Source of the DNA: Saccharothrix luteola
GTDB taxonomy: Bacteria; Actinomycetota; Actinomycetes; Mycobacteriales; Pseudonocardiaceae
Assembly (NCBI RefSeq): GCF_020859565.1
Contig: NZ_JAJHUO010000014.1
Location: 1-64,000, forward strand
Reading direction: 5' to 3'
Length of the DNA stretch: 64,000 nucleotides
Every line of letters starts with the position of its first letter. The stretch's first letter is position 1. Both the position numbers and the translations under genes were made by a program. Below are positions 7,351 to 15,310 of this stretch, in pieces. Below the pieces are notes generated by a model. It did not search any database, was not told the origin of the DNA, and was given only the letters and a program-made list of their open reading frames with translations.

Positions 7351-8742
7351 ATGGCACCAGGCACCGCCGAGGTGGTCCCCGCGCGAACCGTGCTCAGGAA
7401 GACCGCGGCCAGGGCCGACGTCCAGCAGCGGATCGAGGCGATCGGCAAGGAGGCGGAGGCCGAGCCGGACTCCGTCGTGGGCAGGCCGACCGGCGGTCAG
7501 TTCCCCGACGACCCGTTCGCGAGCCTGCGGGGCGTCGCGGGGTGGGCGGTCGACTACGTGACCTTCCTGCGTGAGCCGATCGACCAGTTGCAGGGCGACC
7601 GGCAGAGCGTGCAGGCCACCGCGGACGCGATCCGCTCCACCGCGGAGCGGATGCGCGAGCTGGCCGCGAAGCAGCGCGACACGCTGGCCAAGCCCCAGGG
7701 GTGGACCGGAAAGGCCCAGGAGGCCTACCAGACCAGCATGGACACCCTCGGTGAGGAGCTGGACTCGCTGGCCGGCGCGGTCGCGGTGAAGGGCGTGGTG
7801 GTCGAGAACAGCGGTGCGATGGTGCAGGCGCTGCGGGAGGCGCTGCTGCACACCGTCGGCCAGTACTCGAACTCGCTGGTGCCGGGCGCGATCACCGCGT
7901 ACGTCTTCGCCCCGATCACGTTCGGCGCGTCCATCGCGATGTTCCTGGCGTCGGTGGTGGACAGCGCGTCCCAGCTCGGCACGAGCATCTCGGCCAAGAT
8001 GGACGATCTGAACGCGGCGCTGACCCGGCAGGTCGACCGGGTCAAGCAGCTCGACGAGATCTCGGACGAAGTCGGTCGCGGCTGGGAACGGTTCGGGGCC
8101 GCCGCGGGCGGGGGGTCGGAGGCGCAACCGGCCCGCACCGCGGCGCGGCGCGTGCTGCGCGAGGGCGAGCCCGCCGAGGCCCTGCGGCCGATGGAGGCCA
8201 GGCGGATGGTCGCCGCCGAAGAGATGCAAGCGCTGCGACCCGTGGAAGCCAGGCGGGCCGTGGCTGCCGAAGAAATGGAAGCGCTGCGACCCATGAATGC
8301 CGTGGCGGCCGAACGGCTCACCGGTCGGCTCGTGCCCGACGAACCCACCTACTCCGCACGGGTGGCGGAGGAACCGCTCCAGGCGCGGCAGGCGCTCCAG
8401 GCCGAACCGATGATGCAGGCCTCCCGCGCGGAGCAACCACTCCAGGCTCGTCACGCGGTCCAGGCCGAGCCGTTGATGCAGGCCTCCCGCGCGGAGGAGC
8501 CGCTCCAAGCCCGCCACGCCGTCCAGGCGGAACCGATGATGCGCGCGACCTACGTGCAGGCCGAACCGATGGTGCAGGCAACCCGAGCGGACGCCCCCGT
8601 CCACTACGAGCAGGCCGTCCGCGAGCAGGCCGTCCGCGCCACCGAGCCGGTCACCCACTACCGAGCCGCCGAGCAGGCGGAGTTGCGCGCGATGTCCGCC
8701 ACCCGCGAAGCGACGGTCCGCAGGGCCGAGGAGACCGAGTAG
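7351..8742 (+). CDS. WXG100-like exported protein with C-terminal repeats
   Basis: The 463-residue protein starts at ATG 7351 after GAGGAAGG. Residues ~70-170 are a helical hairpin of WXG type with the motif GWTGKAQEAYQ between two long helices. A small hydrophobic segment around residues 180-210 (AITAYVFAPITFGASIAMF) follows. The last ~170 residues are imperfect repeats rich in Ala, Glu, Arg and Met: first units like EALRPMEARR, then ~20-residue units based on QARHAVQAEPMMQASRAEEPL. WXG proteins are substrates of type VII (ESX) secretion. No EccC-type ATPase gene is in the window, so export and role are inferred. It is followed after 76 nt by a second protein of the same kind. Confidence 0.65.
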   Translation: MAPGTAEVVPARTVLRKTAARADVQQRIEAIGKEAEAEPDSVVGRPTGGQFPDDPFASLRGVAGWAVDYVTFLREPIDQLQGDRQSVQATADAIRSTAERMRELAAKQRDTLAKPQGWTGKAQEAYQTSMDTLGEELDSLAGAVAVKGVVVENSGAMVQALREALLHTVGQYSNSLVPGAITAYVFAPITFGASIAMFLASVVDSASQLGTSISAKMDDLNAALTRQVDRVKQLDEISDEVGRGWERFGAAAGGGSEAQPARTAARRVLREGEPAEALRPMEARRMVAAEEMQALRPVEARRAVAAEEMEALRPMNAVAAERLTGRLVPDEPTYSARVAEEPLQARQALQAEPMMQASRAEQPLQARHAVQAEPLMQASRAEEPLQARHAVQAEPMMRATYVQAEPMVQATRADAPVHYEQAVREQAVRATEPVTHYRAAEQAELRAMSATREATVRRAEETE

Positions 8743-8818
8743 GCGCGGGCGGTCCCCGACCGTCCCGCCGAGCACCTCCCCGTCCTTCCACTTCCCTGCG
8801 TTCCGCGGAGGCAACGCC

Positions 8819-10876
8819 ATGGTCACCGACCTGACCCCCACCACGATCAGCACGCCACCCCCTCCCGGCGGCGACACCGGCTTCACGATGGACGCGTCCG
8901 CGATGGACACGCTCCAGCAGCAAGCCGACGACCTGCGCACCGGCTACGAAGAGGTGTCCTCGAAGCTGTCCGGCCAAGCCCTGGCGGGCAACGCGTTCGG
9001 CACCGCCGGAGCGTTCGCCGTCGAGGCGTTCAACGCCTCCAACCACCGCTCGGTCGAACTGACGGGCAAGGCCGCCTCGACGTTGGGGCTCGTCGGCGAA
9101 GGGCTGAAGGCCACCGCGCACACGCAGCAGGAAGCCGACCGCGCCAGCGGCGAGCAGTTCGCCTCGGTCGAACCCGACACGATCGCCAACGGCCCGCAGG
9201 GCGCACCGGCGGGCGGCCCCGACGGCACTGCGACCACCCAGGGTCCGCCGGTCACCCCGACCGAGACGATCCCCGGCGGCGGCGCGAGCGGCACCGGCAC
9301 CGCCTCCCAACCCGGCGGGCCGCAAGTCCCGCCGGCGAGCGACATCCCGGGCGCGGACGGCACCACGCAGGCCTCCGACTACACCACCCCGGACCCCACC
9401 GGCCAGGGCGGCGGTGCACCCGCGGGTCAAGGTGGTGGCGCACCGACCGGTCAGACCGCCGGCGTCCCCAGCGGACAGATGCCCCCGACCCCCACGATGC
9501 CGGGCGCTCCGGGAACCCCCACCGCCGACAACCCGACGAAGCCCTCCGCCCCGGCAGCCGTGCCCACCGCCAACAGCGGCGGCTCGCCGGACGAGACCAA
9601 GACCGCTGCCGCCCGGACCTCGACCCCGCCCCCACAGGCCGCGACACCCCAGGCCGCCCCGGTGCCCGACTTCCCCGAGATCCCCGACCCACCGCCCGTC
9701 CCCAGCGGTTCCGGTGGCGGCGGTGGCGCGAGCCTGGCGGACGCCCTCAAAAACACCCCCACGACCGGCGGCACCACCCCCTCGGCGACCACACCGCCGC
9801 CGACGCCTCCCATCCCCGAGGTGCCGAAGGACCTCTTCAAGCAGCCCACCATCCCGGACCTCGGCACCGGCAGCGGTTCGGCCAGTGGCTCGGCCGGCGG
9901 TACGGCCGGTGGTTCCGGTGGTTCGGGCGGCGGGCCGTCCGGTGGCATGACACCTCCGCCGACGCCTCCCATCCCGGAGGTGCCGAAGGACCTGTTCAAG
10001 CAGCCGACGATTCCCGACCTCGGCACGGGCGGCGGCACAGGCACTTCGGGCGGCACTTCGGGCGGCTCGTCGGGCGGCGGCACGGGCACGCCTGGCTCGT
10101 CCCTGCCGGGCGGCACGCTGCCCACGACCCCGTCCGTCCCGGACCTCGCCGGCCTCCGTCCCGGCGAGCAGTCGCCAGGGGACCAGGGCGGTCGCGGCGA
10201 CCGTGACGCCTCGGACAACGAACGCCCCGGCCGCGACCGCGAGGCCGGCGACCGAGACAGCCGGGACCGCGAGGCGGGCGACCGCGAAGGACGCGACCGC
10301 GAAGCCGGTGACCGAGACAGCCGCGACGACCGTGAAGGACGGGACCGCGAAGCCGGCGAGCACGGCGGCGGCGGCGCGGGTGGTGGTGGCGGCGAGCAGG
10401 ACGGCCCGTCCGAGCGCGACCAGCACGGCTTCCCGATCACCTCGGTCGACGGCAAGCCCTGCCTCGACCTGCGCGACCTCCCGGCGGAGGAAGGCGAGCG
10501 CTGGCAGGAGACCATCCGCGACATCCTCGCCACCAAGGGTGAGGGGTCCTTCTTCTGGGCAGGCGACACCATCGACGCCCAGGGCCAACGCCACTCCCTC
10601 ATGGACCTGGCCGAGTTCATGACCAACCTGGACGGTCGCGCCGAGCCCGACGCGACCGAACGCCCCGGACGCGAGGTGTCGGACACCGTCGCCGCCAGCC
10701 CCGCCCGCAGCGCCAACGGCGACGTCTACGTCCTGGTGGGCCCCAACCGCGCCGAAGGCGACCCGGTGGAGCTGACGGACTTCCCGACGCTCCAGGCCAA
10801 CCCCGGGGTCGAACGGGTCTTCGCGATCGACGCCCTCACCGGCCGGGAGACCCAGATCCACCCGAAGGTCTCCTGA
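8819..10876 (+). CDS. ESX-type proline-rich protein with unknown C-terminal domain
   Basis: The 685-residue protein starts at ATG 8819 with GCGGAGG upstream. Residues ~20-105 are helical and resemble an ESX/WXG partner with a Gln/Asp/Ala heptad character. Residues ~115-440 are a Pro/Gly/Thr-rich linker holding a duplicated segment (PPPTPPIPEVPKDLFKQPT occurs twice). Residues ~460-530 are a charged Asp-Arg repeat (units such as DREAGDRDSR) and a poly-Gly run. The last ~140 residues, from HGFPITSVDGKPCLDLRDL to the end, form a compact conserved-looking domain that I cannot name. The architecture of N-terminal secretion module, long linker and C-terminal domain is like polymorphic secreted effectors. 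No immunity gene is evident, because the next gene is a convergent oxidoreductase. Confidence 0.6.
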   Translation: MVTDLTPTTISTPPPPGGDTGFTMDASAMDTLQQQADDLRTGYEEVSSKLSGQALAGNAFGTAGAFAVEAFNASNHRSVELTGKAASTLGLVGEGLKATAHTQQEADRASGEQFASVEPDTIANGPQGAPAGGPDGTATTQGPPVTPTETIPGGGASGTGTASQPGGPQVPPASDIPGADGTTQASDYTTPDPTGQGGGAPAGQGGGAPTGQTAGVPSGQMPPTPTMPGAPGTPTADNPTKPSAPAAVPTANSGGSPDETKTAAARTSTPPPQAATPQAAPVPDFPEIPDPPPVPSGSGGGGGASLADALKNTPTTGGTTPSATTPPPTPPIPEVPKDLFKQPTIPDLGTGSGSASGSAGGTAGGSGGSGGGPSGGMTPPPTPPIPEVPKDLFKQPTIPDLGTGGGTGTSGGTSGGSSGGGTGTPGSSLPGGTLPTTPSVPDLAGLRPGEQSPGDQGGRGDRDASDNERPGRDREAGDRDSRDREAGDREGRDREAGDRDSRDDREGRDREAGEHGGGGAGGGGGEQDGPSERDQHGFPITSVDGKPCLDLRDLPAEEGERWQETIRDILATKGEGSFFWAGDTIDAQGQRHSLMDLAEFMTNLDGRAEPDATERPGREVSDTVAASPARSANGDVYVLVGPNRAEGDPVELTDFPTLQANPGVERVFAIDALTGRETQIHPKVS
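9794..10028 (+). repeat. Duplicated 75-bp coding repeat
   Basis: A segment of about 75 bp occurs at 9794-9868 and again at 9954-10028 (160-bp offset) with mostly synonymous differences. Both encode the same PPTPPIPEVPKDLFKQPTI stretch, so the protein repeat is under selection or was recently duplicated. It lies in the linker of the ESX-type protein. Confidence 0.8.
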
Positions 10877-10880
10877 GCCA

Positions 10881-10908
10881 GCGGGCGCGGGAGCACCCCC
10901 GCGCCCGC
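10881..10908. terminator. Bidirectional hairpin terminator
   Basis: GCGGGCGCGGG at 10881-10891 pairs perfectly with 10898-10908 across a 6-nt loop. It lies 5 bp after the stop of the ESX-type gene and before the end of the convergent oxidoreductase, so it can serve both. Confidence 0.8.
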
Positions 10909-10941
10909 AAGATCAGACCCCGTCCCCGGACGGCGCGCCCC

Positions 10942-12048
10942 TCACCCGGACAGTCCGGACGTCGTGGTCGACCAGGGCGCGCCGACGCCGGCCATGCTGT
11001 CGTAGAACGGGTGGCCGTCGGTGATCTCGCCCTGGTCGATCGTGCGGCCGGTGAACGCCGAGGCGTAGATGGCGGCCACGAACTCCATGGTCACCCTGGT
11101 GTCGGCGGTGGACACCGGCGGGGTCCCGCCGGCGTCGAGGGCGTCGAGCACGGCGGCGAGTTGGGCGGTGTGGCCGCTGGGCGTGTCGGCCGGCCCGCTG
11201 TCCCACGCCGACACCACGTCGGGCGACGTGGGCGCGGCGGTGAACGTCCAGTTCCCGTCGTCGTAACCGTAGAGGTGCTCCAACTCCACGGTGGCCCGTT
11301 CGAAGTCGAAGCGCAGTTCGCTGGTCTGACGCGGCGAGACCACCGAGTTGACCACGGTGGCCACCGCACCCGAGTCGAACCGCACGAGCGCGGCGGACAC
11401 GTCCTCGGTGTCGGTCGGCCGGGCCTGGCGCGCGGCGATCGCGGTCACGCTGCTCCACCGGCCCAGGACCGACAGCAGCAGGTCGAACTGGTGGATGCCG
11501 TGCCCCATGGTCGGCCCGCCGCCCTCCAGCTCCCACTTCCCCCGCCACGGGACCGCGAAGTAGTCGTCGTCCCGGAACCACAACGTGTTCGCCGACGCCA
11601 CCAACGGCCGACCCAACGCGCCCTCGGCCACCAGCCGCCGCAACCGCACCGCGCCGGACCCGAACCGGTGCTGGAACACGGTGGCCATCGGCACACCGGC
11701 CGCGTCCTCGGCCGCGCGCAACCGGTCGAGACCGGCCAACGACAGCACCGGCGGCTTCTCGACCACCGGCACCGCGCCCGCCGCCAGGCACTCCAGCGCG
11801 AGCGGCAGGTGCGTCCCCGGTGGCGTGCACACGTGGACCAGATCGGGCCGCCGAGCCTCGATCAGCGCGGTCAGGGTCGGGTAGGCGGGCACGTCCCAGG
11901 TCGCGCCGAACGCGGCGGCCCGGTCGGGCTCGAGGTCGACCACGCCGACGAGCCGCGCCCGCCCGGCCAGGTTCCTCATCGCCTCGGCGTGCGCGCCGGC
12001 GATCGCGCCCGTGCCGACGATCGCACAGGTGTAGCCACGACTCGTCAC
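10942..12048 (-). CDS. Gfo/Idh/MocA family NAD(P)-dependent oxidoreductase
   Basis: The 368-residue protein starts at GTG 12048 behind GAGGAG. The N-terminal Rossmann fold has IVGTGAIAGAHAEA as dinucleotide loop, and EKPPVLS (residues ~97-103) corresponds to the conserved EKP motif with the catalytic-site lysine. The C-terminal alpha/beta domain includes GGGPTMGHGIHQFD, with the active-site His/Asp usual for the family. Members oxidise or epimerise sugars and inositols. The substrate is unknown, but the gene is the last of a minus-strand operon with cupin and PmoA-like genes, 22 nt after the cupin stop, which points to a sugar-acid or deoxysugar pathway. No signal peptide is present, so it should be cytoplasmic. 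Confidence 0.85.
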   Translation of the reverse strand: MTSRGYTCAIVGTGAIAGAHAEAMRNLAGRARLVGVVDLEPDRAAAFGATWDVPAYPTLTALIEARRPDLVHVCTPPGTHLPLALECLAAGAVPVVEKPPVLSLAGLDRLRAAEDAAGVPMATVFQHRFGSGAVRLRRLVAEGALGRPLVASANTLWFRDDDYFAVPWRGKWELEGGGPTMGHGIHQFDLLLSVLGRWSSVTAIAARQARPTDTEDVSAALVRFDSGAVATVVNSVVSPRQTSELRFDFERATVELEHLYGYDDGNWTFTAAPTSPDVVSAWDSGPADTPSGHTAQLAAVLDALDAGGTPPVSTADTRVTMEFVAAIYASAFTGRTIDQGEITDGHPFYDSMAGVGAPWSTTTSGLSG

Positions 12049-12070
12049 GAAAAGTGCTCCTCGTCCGCTG

Positions 12071-12790
12071 CTAGTCCAAGTGGAGACCCACGTCGACCGG
12101 GCTCAACCGCCCGCACATGCCGAACACCCGCTCCGGTTCCGGTGTCCGGAACACCGCCGCCCGCTCCAGGTGGGCGGCCACGCCCAGGGACACGTCCCGC
12201 GTGATCGCGAGGGTGGCCTCGGCCTGGCGGAGCGGCCCGTCGCGCACGATCCCCGCCCACGCGCCGGCCCGATCCCGGACCAACGCCGCCGCCGAGGCGT
12301 GGAACTCCCGCAGCGGAGCCCGATCACCGGCGCGGACCGCGTCCCGGATCCGGACGAAGCCCTCCACCGCCAGGTCACGACGTCGGCGGGCGTCGGCGGC
12401 GCGGTCGGCCTCGGTCGCCCGGACCGGCAGGGTAGCCGCGTCCCGGTACCGGTCCCGATCGGCGACGACCTCGGGCGGGAACGTCATCACCGCGTCACCC
12501 GCCTCGGGCAACCCCGCGTTGCCCATCAGCACGACCACCCGCAGACCGCCGTGGTTGACCGCGCGGTGGATCGTCCCGGGGGTGAACCACACCACCGAGC
12601 CGGCGACGAGCGGGATCTCGCGGCAGCCGTCGAGGGTCACGGTGTGCAGCTCGCCCTCACCGCCCACGACCACGTAGCACTCGGTCGACACCAAGTGCAC
12701 GTGCGGGCTCCCGCCCACCACACCATCAGGCGCCGCGTCGTCGTAGACGTCCAGGAACGACAGCGACGTACCGCCGGGGAACGTGCTCAC
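12071..12790 (-). CDS. Cupin-domain protein
   Basis: The 239-residue protein starts at GTG 12790, overlapping the stop of the PmoA-like gene by GTGA. The first ~110 residues form a cupin barrel: SPHVHLVSTECYVVVGGEGE gives the first metal-binding motif (two His and a Glu), and WFTPGTIHRAVN gives the second histidine motif. The C-terminal half is helical and charged, with no domain I recognise. Cupins of this sort are sugar isomerases, epimerases or binding proteins; the specific reaction is unknown. Translational coupling to its neighbours implies that the three proteins act in one pathway. Confidence 0.75.
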   Translation of the reverse strand: MSTFPGGTSLSFLDVYDDAAPDGVVGGSPHVHLVSTECYVVVGGEGELHTVTLDGCREIPLVAGSVVWFTPGTIHRAVNHGGLRVVVLMGNAGLPEAGDAVMTFPPEVVADRDRYRDAATLPVRATEADRAADARRRRDLAVEGFVRIRDAVRAGDRAPLREFHASAAALVRDRAGAWAGIVRDGPLRQAEATLAITRDVSLGVAAHLERAAVFRTPEPERVFGMCGRLSPVDVGLHLD

Positions 12791-13698
12791 ACCGCCTCAC
12801 CCAACACACCGCGCACCGAATCCGCCAGGGCCTCGGCTTCCTCCTCGCCGCCGTCGGCCACCCCCGCGCCGTAGCGGAACCGCACGGTCGCCCCGTCCGC
12901 GACGACGAGCTCCTCGCTGAAGAACGGGGCCGGGTTCAGGCACGCGAAGTGCTCGGACCGGGTGAACCACCGCGGCGGGTGGTGCGGGTTGGCCCCGTGG
13001 TCGACCATGAGGACCAGGGACTGCGCGTCGTCGCCGTCGTGCCTGCCCGCGAAGGCCATCCACTCGGCACGCCGGCCACGCACCTCGTCACCACCGGAGC
13101 CGTCGGGCGTCACGACGGTCCCGCCCGTGAACGAGCGCGGCCCGCGCCAGAACAGGCCGCCGTACCCCGCGTTCTCCCGGCCACGCGTGGTCGGCGAGCC
13201 GAACGCGATCTCCCGACCCGAGGTGTTCGTCATCGTCGTGTCGAACGTCAGCGCCCAAGCCTGAGCGGACAGCAGGGACGCGGCGATCGTCCGACGCTCG
13301 GTGATCACCGTGTCGCCCGCCTGGGTGATCCAGTCCAACTCGTGGGTGAACCAGGCCCTCTCCCCCTCCGCGCCGACGTCGACCACGCGCCGGTGCGACT
13401 GGGTACCGTTGTTGTCCAACTGCACGTAGGACCGCCCGTGCACGTAGGTGGGACCGCCCCAGAAGTTCTCCTCGCCGACGTTCGGCAACGACCACGCGAT
13501 CCCCTTGTGCCACACATGGTCGTGGGGCCGGAACAGGCTCACCACCCGCCCCGCCCGCGTGCGGATCGGGTGCAGGAACGGCTTGGGCGACTCCAACCGC
13601 GGCGTGTCGGGCACGTAGGTGTAGCGGACGAGGTCGACGTCACCGGCGCGCACGGTCAGCGCGGATCCGATGTCATGCCGCACGGCCAGGGCGCTCAC
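12787..13698 (-). CDS. PmoA-like protein (DUF6807)
   Basis: The 303-residue protein starts at GTG 13698, which overlaps the stop of the short upstream frame by GTGA. Motifs typical of this beta-sandwich family are KPFLHPIRT near the N-terminus, RPHDHVWHKGIAWSLPNVG, and DHGANPHHPPRWFTRSEHFAC near the C-terminus, rich in His and Trp. The family was named after a methane oxygenase-linked gene but is mostly found in sugar-catabolic clusters beside Gfo/Idh/MocA oxidoreductases, as here. Its reaction is not established. No signal peptide is seen. A longer upstream frame to 14160 exists but is a shadow of the divergent kinase gene. Confidence 0.75.
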   Translation of the reverse strand: MSALAVRHDIGSALTVRAGDVDLVRYTYVPDTPRLESPKPFLHPIRTRAGRVVSLFRPHDHVWHKGIAWSLPNVGEENFWGGPTYVHGRSYVQLDNNGTQSHRRVVDVGAEGERAWFTHELDWITQAGDTVITERRTIAASLLSAQAWALTFDTTMTNTSGREIAFGSPTTRGRENAGYGGLFWRGPRSFTGGTVVTPDGSGGDEVRGRRAEWMAFAGRHDGDDAQSLVLMVDHGANPHHPPRWFTRSEHFACLNPAPFFSEELVVADGATVRFRYGAGVADGGEEEAEALADSVRGVLGEAV

Positions 13699-13856
13699 CA
13701 CGTCAGCTCCGGCACGCCCACCCGGCGGCGCGGACCCGCGAGCAGGCCGCCGTGCGGCTCGACGGTGTCCCGGATCGGGAGGACGGACCCGGCCCGACGC
13801 CGGCGGCACACCGCCCTGCCGGTCACGCCGTTGAGCGCGATGACGACCTCGTCCAC
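13695..13856 (-). pseudogene. Remnant of a Gfo/Idh/MocA-type oxidoreductase gene (53 codons)
   Basis: A GTG at 13856 has an excellent ribosome site (AAGGAGG, 5 nt spacer) and opens a 53-codon frame: VDEVVIALNGVTGR, then SVLPIRDT and finally VPELTW. The order matches the start of sugar-cluster oxidoreductases that begin with an NGVTGRMG loop, continue with an LLAIRD-like segment and reach a PEL-L-VGR segment. Everything after that point is missing, and the stop overlaps the PmoA-like start by GTGA. I read it as a truncated gene whose ribosome site now serves to couple translation of the operon. The alternative is a genuine small leader peptide. It is the first reading frame after the operon promoter. 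Confidence 0.55.
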
Positions 13857-13871
13857 CCGGACCTCCTTGTC

Positions 13872-13885
13872 GGAAAGCGCTTTCC
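13872..13885. promoter_or_regulatory. Operator O1, GGAAAGCGCTTTCC
   Basis: A perfect 14-bp palindrome (16 bp with flanking C/G) lies just downstream of the minus-strand -10 box and upstream of the ribosome site of the minus operon. The CG-centred form is typical of LacI-family operators. A second identical core lies 76 bp away, centre to centre. Confidence 0.8.
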
Positions 13886-13889
13886 GGTG

Positions 13890-13919
13890 AGTATTCAGGG
13901 ACGCCTCGCACGCAGTCAA
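13890..13919 (-). promoter_or_regulatory. Promoter of the PmoA-cupin-oxidoreductase operon
   Basis: On the minus strand TTGACT (complement of 13914-13919) is followed after 18 nt by AATACT (complement of 13890-13895). Operator O1 begins 4 nt beyond the -10 box, a position where a bound repressor would block initiation. Confidence 0.55.
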
Positions 13920-13934
13920 GGGCCCGTGGAGCGC

Positions 13935-13963
13935 TTGACACCTCCTTGGAAAGCGCTTTCCAT
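13935..13963 (+). promoter_or_regulatory. Promoter of the glycerate kinase gene
   Basis: A consensus TTGACA at 13935-13940 is followed after 17 nt by TTCCAT at 13958-13963. The -10 box overlaps operator O2, and transcription would begin near 13970, the GTG start, which suggests a leaderless transcript. Confidence 0.55.
13948..13961. promoter_or_regulatory. Operator O2, GGAAAGCGCTTTCC
   Basis: A perfect palindrome identical in core to O1 and extended by T/A to 16 bp. It covers the spacer and -10 region of the glycerate kinase promoter. The 76-bp spacing from O1 is about seven helical turns, so a tetrameric LacI-type repressor could bridge the two sites and silence both directions. Confidence 0.8.
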
Positions 13964-13969
13964 TGGCCG

Positions 13970-15124
13970 GTGACCACACCTCCGCCGCAAGCGGGCCACG
14001 TCGTCGTGGCACTGGACTCGTTCAAGGGCTCGCTGTCCGCGCGCCGGGCCACGGCCGCCGTCGCCCGGGGAGTGCGCCGCGGCGGCGCGGTCGTGCACGA
14101 GCACCCGGTGGCCGACGGCGGCGAGGGCACGCTGGACGCCCTGCTCGCGGCCGGTTTCACGGCGGTGCCGGTGAGGTCGACCGATGCCCTCGGCCGTCCG
14201 GTCGAGGCGCGCTACGCGGTCCGCGACGGGGTCGCGGTCGTGGAGCTGGCCGAGACGTCCGGCCTCGGCCTGGTCGCGGACGTGCCGCCGACCCCGGACC
14301 GCGCGGCGGCGGCGTCGACGTTCGGTGTCGGGCTGGTGATCGCCGCGGCGTTGGACGCGGGGTGCGCCGCGGTCGTGGTCGGCCTGGGCGGCAGCGCCAC
14401 CACCGACGGGGGCACGGGTCTGCTGGCCGGTCTCGGCGCACGCCTGCTCGACGCGGACGGGGTCGCGCTCGACGCCACGACCTCGCCGCTGCGGGCCGTC
14501 CGCGCGGTCGACCGGACCGGGCTGCACCCCCGGCTGGGCGAGGCGGGGCTGGTCGTGGCGAGCGACGTGGACAACCCGCTGCTCGGTCCGCACGGCGCGG
14601 CGGCGGTGTACGGGCCGCAGAAGGGCGCGGACGCCGCGCTCGTGGCCTCCCTGGACGCCGACCTGGCCCGCTGGGCGGACCTGCTTGACCCTGGCGCCGC
14701 CGCGGTGCCGGGCGCGGGAGCCGCGGGCGGGACGGGTTTCGCCCTGCTGGCGCTCGGGGCCGAGGTGCGACCGGGCATCGACCTGGTGCTGGAGCTCACC
14801 GGCCTGGCCGACCGGCTGTCCGGCGCACGGCTGGTCATCGCCGGTGAGGGCCGCCTGGACCACCAGACGCTGCGCGGCAAGGCGCCGGTCGGTGTCGCCA
14901 CGGCGGCGCGGCGTGCGGGCGCGACCGCCGTCGCCGCCACCGGGAGCTGCGACCTCGACCGCGCCGAACTGGCCACCGCCGGGTTCGCCGACGCGTTCGC
15001 GCTCACCGACCTGGAGCCCGACGTGCCCACCTGCCTGACCCACGCCGAACCGCTGCTGGAACGCCTGGGCGAGCGCATCGCCGCCGCGTTCCCCGGCGAC
15101 CGGTCCCCGCACGACCACGGGTGA
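13970..15124 (+). CDS. Glycerate 2-kinase (GlxK/GarK family)
   Basis: The 384-residue protein is taken from GTG 13970. The frame runs 24 nt further upstream to a TTG, but that would lie inside the operator. Family motifs are VVVALDSFKGSLSA at the start, HPVADGGEGTLDALL, VVGLGGSATTDGGTG, the VYGPQKGA segment, and IAGEGRLDHQTLRGK near residue 290. These match the type I glycerate kinases that use ATP to make 2-phosphoglycerate from D-glycerate. The last ~10 residues are a poorly conserved His/Asp tail. It is divergent from the oxidoreductase operon and shares its operators, which links glycerate formation (with the dehydrogenase at 18006-19019) to the sugar pathway of this island. Confidence 0.88.
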   Translation: MTTPPPQAGHVVVALDSFKGSLSARRATAAVARGVRRGGAVVHEHPVADGGEGTLDALLAAGFTAVPVRSTDALGRPVEARYAVRDGVAVVELAETSGLGLVADVPPTPDRAAAASTFGVGLVIAAALDAGCAAVVVGLGGSATTDGGTGLLAGLGARLLDADGVALDATTSPLRAVRAVDRTGLHPRLGEAGLVVASDVDNPLLGPHGAAAVYGPQKGADAALVASLDADLARWADLLDPGAAAVPGAGAAGGTGFALLALGAEVRPGIDLVLELTGLADRLSGARLVIAGEGRLDHQTLRGKAPVGVATAARRAGATAVAATGSCDLDRAELATAGFADAFALTDLEPDVPTCLTHAEPLLERLGERIAAAFPGDRSPHDHG

Positions 15125-15310
15125 CGCCCTCACCCGGCTCGCGGGACCGAAGACCCGCACCACCGCCGGGTTGCGCCGGCCCACTCCGGCACCCGCCCGC
15201 ATCCCGCGCAGCACCACTCATCGCCGCCCGCACATCGCCACCCGCGCACCCCTGGACCCACCTGCGCCGCGCATCGCCGCCGCGTTCCCGGCGACCGGCC
15301 ACCACCCTGA

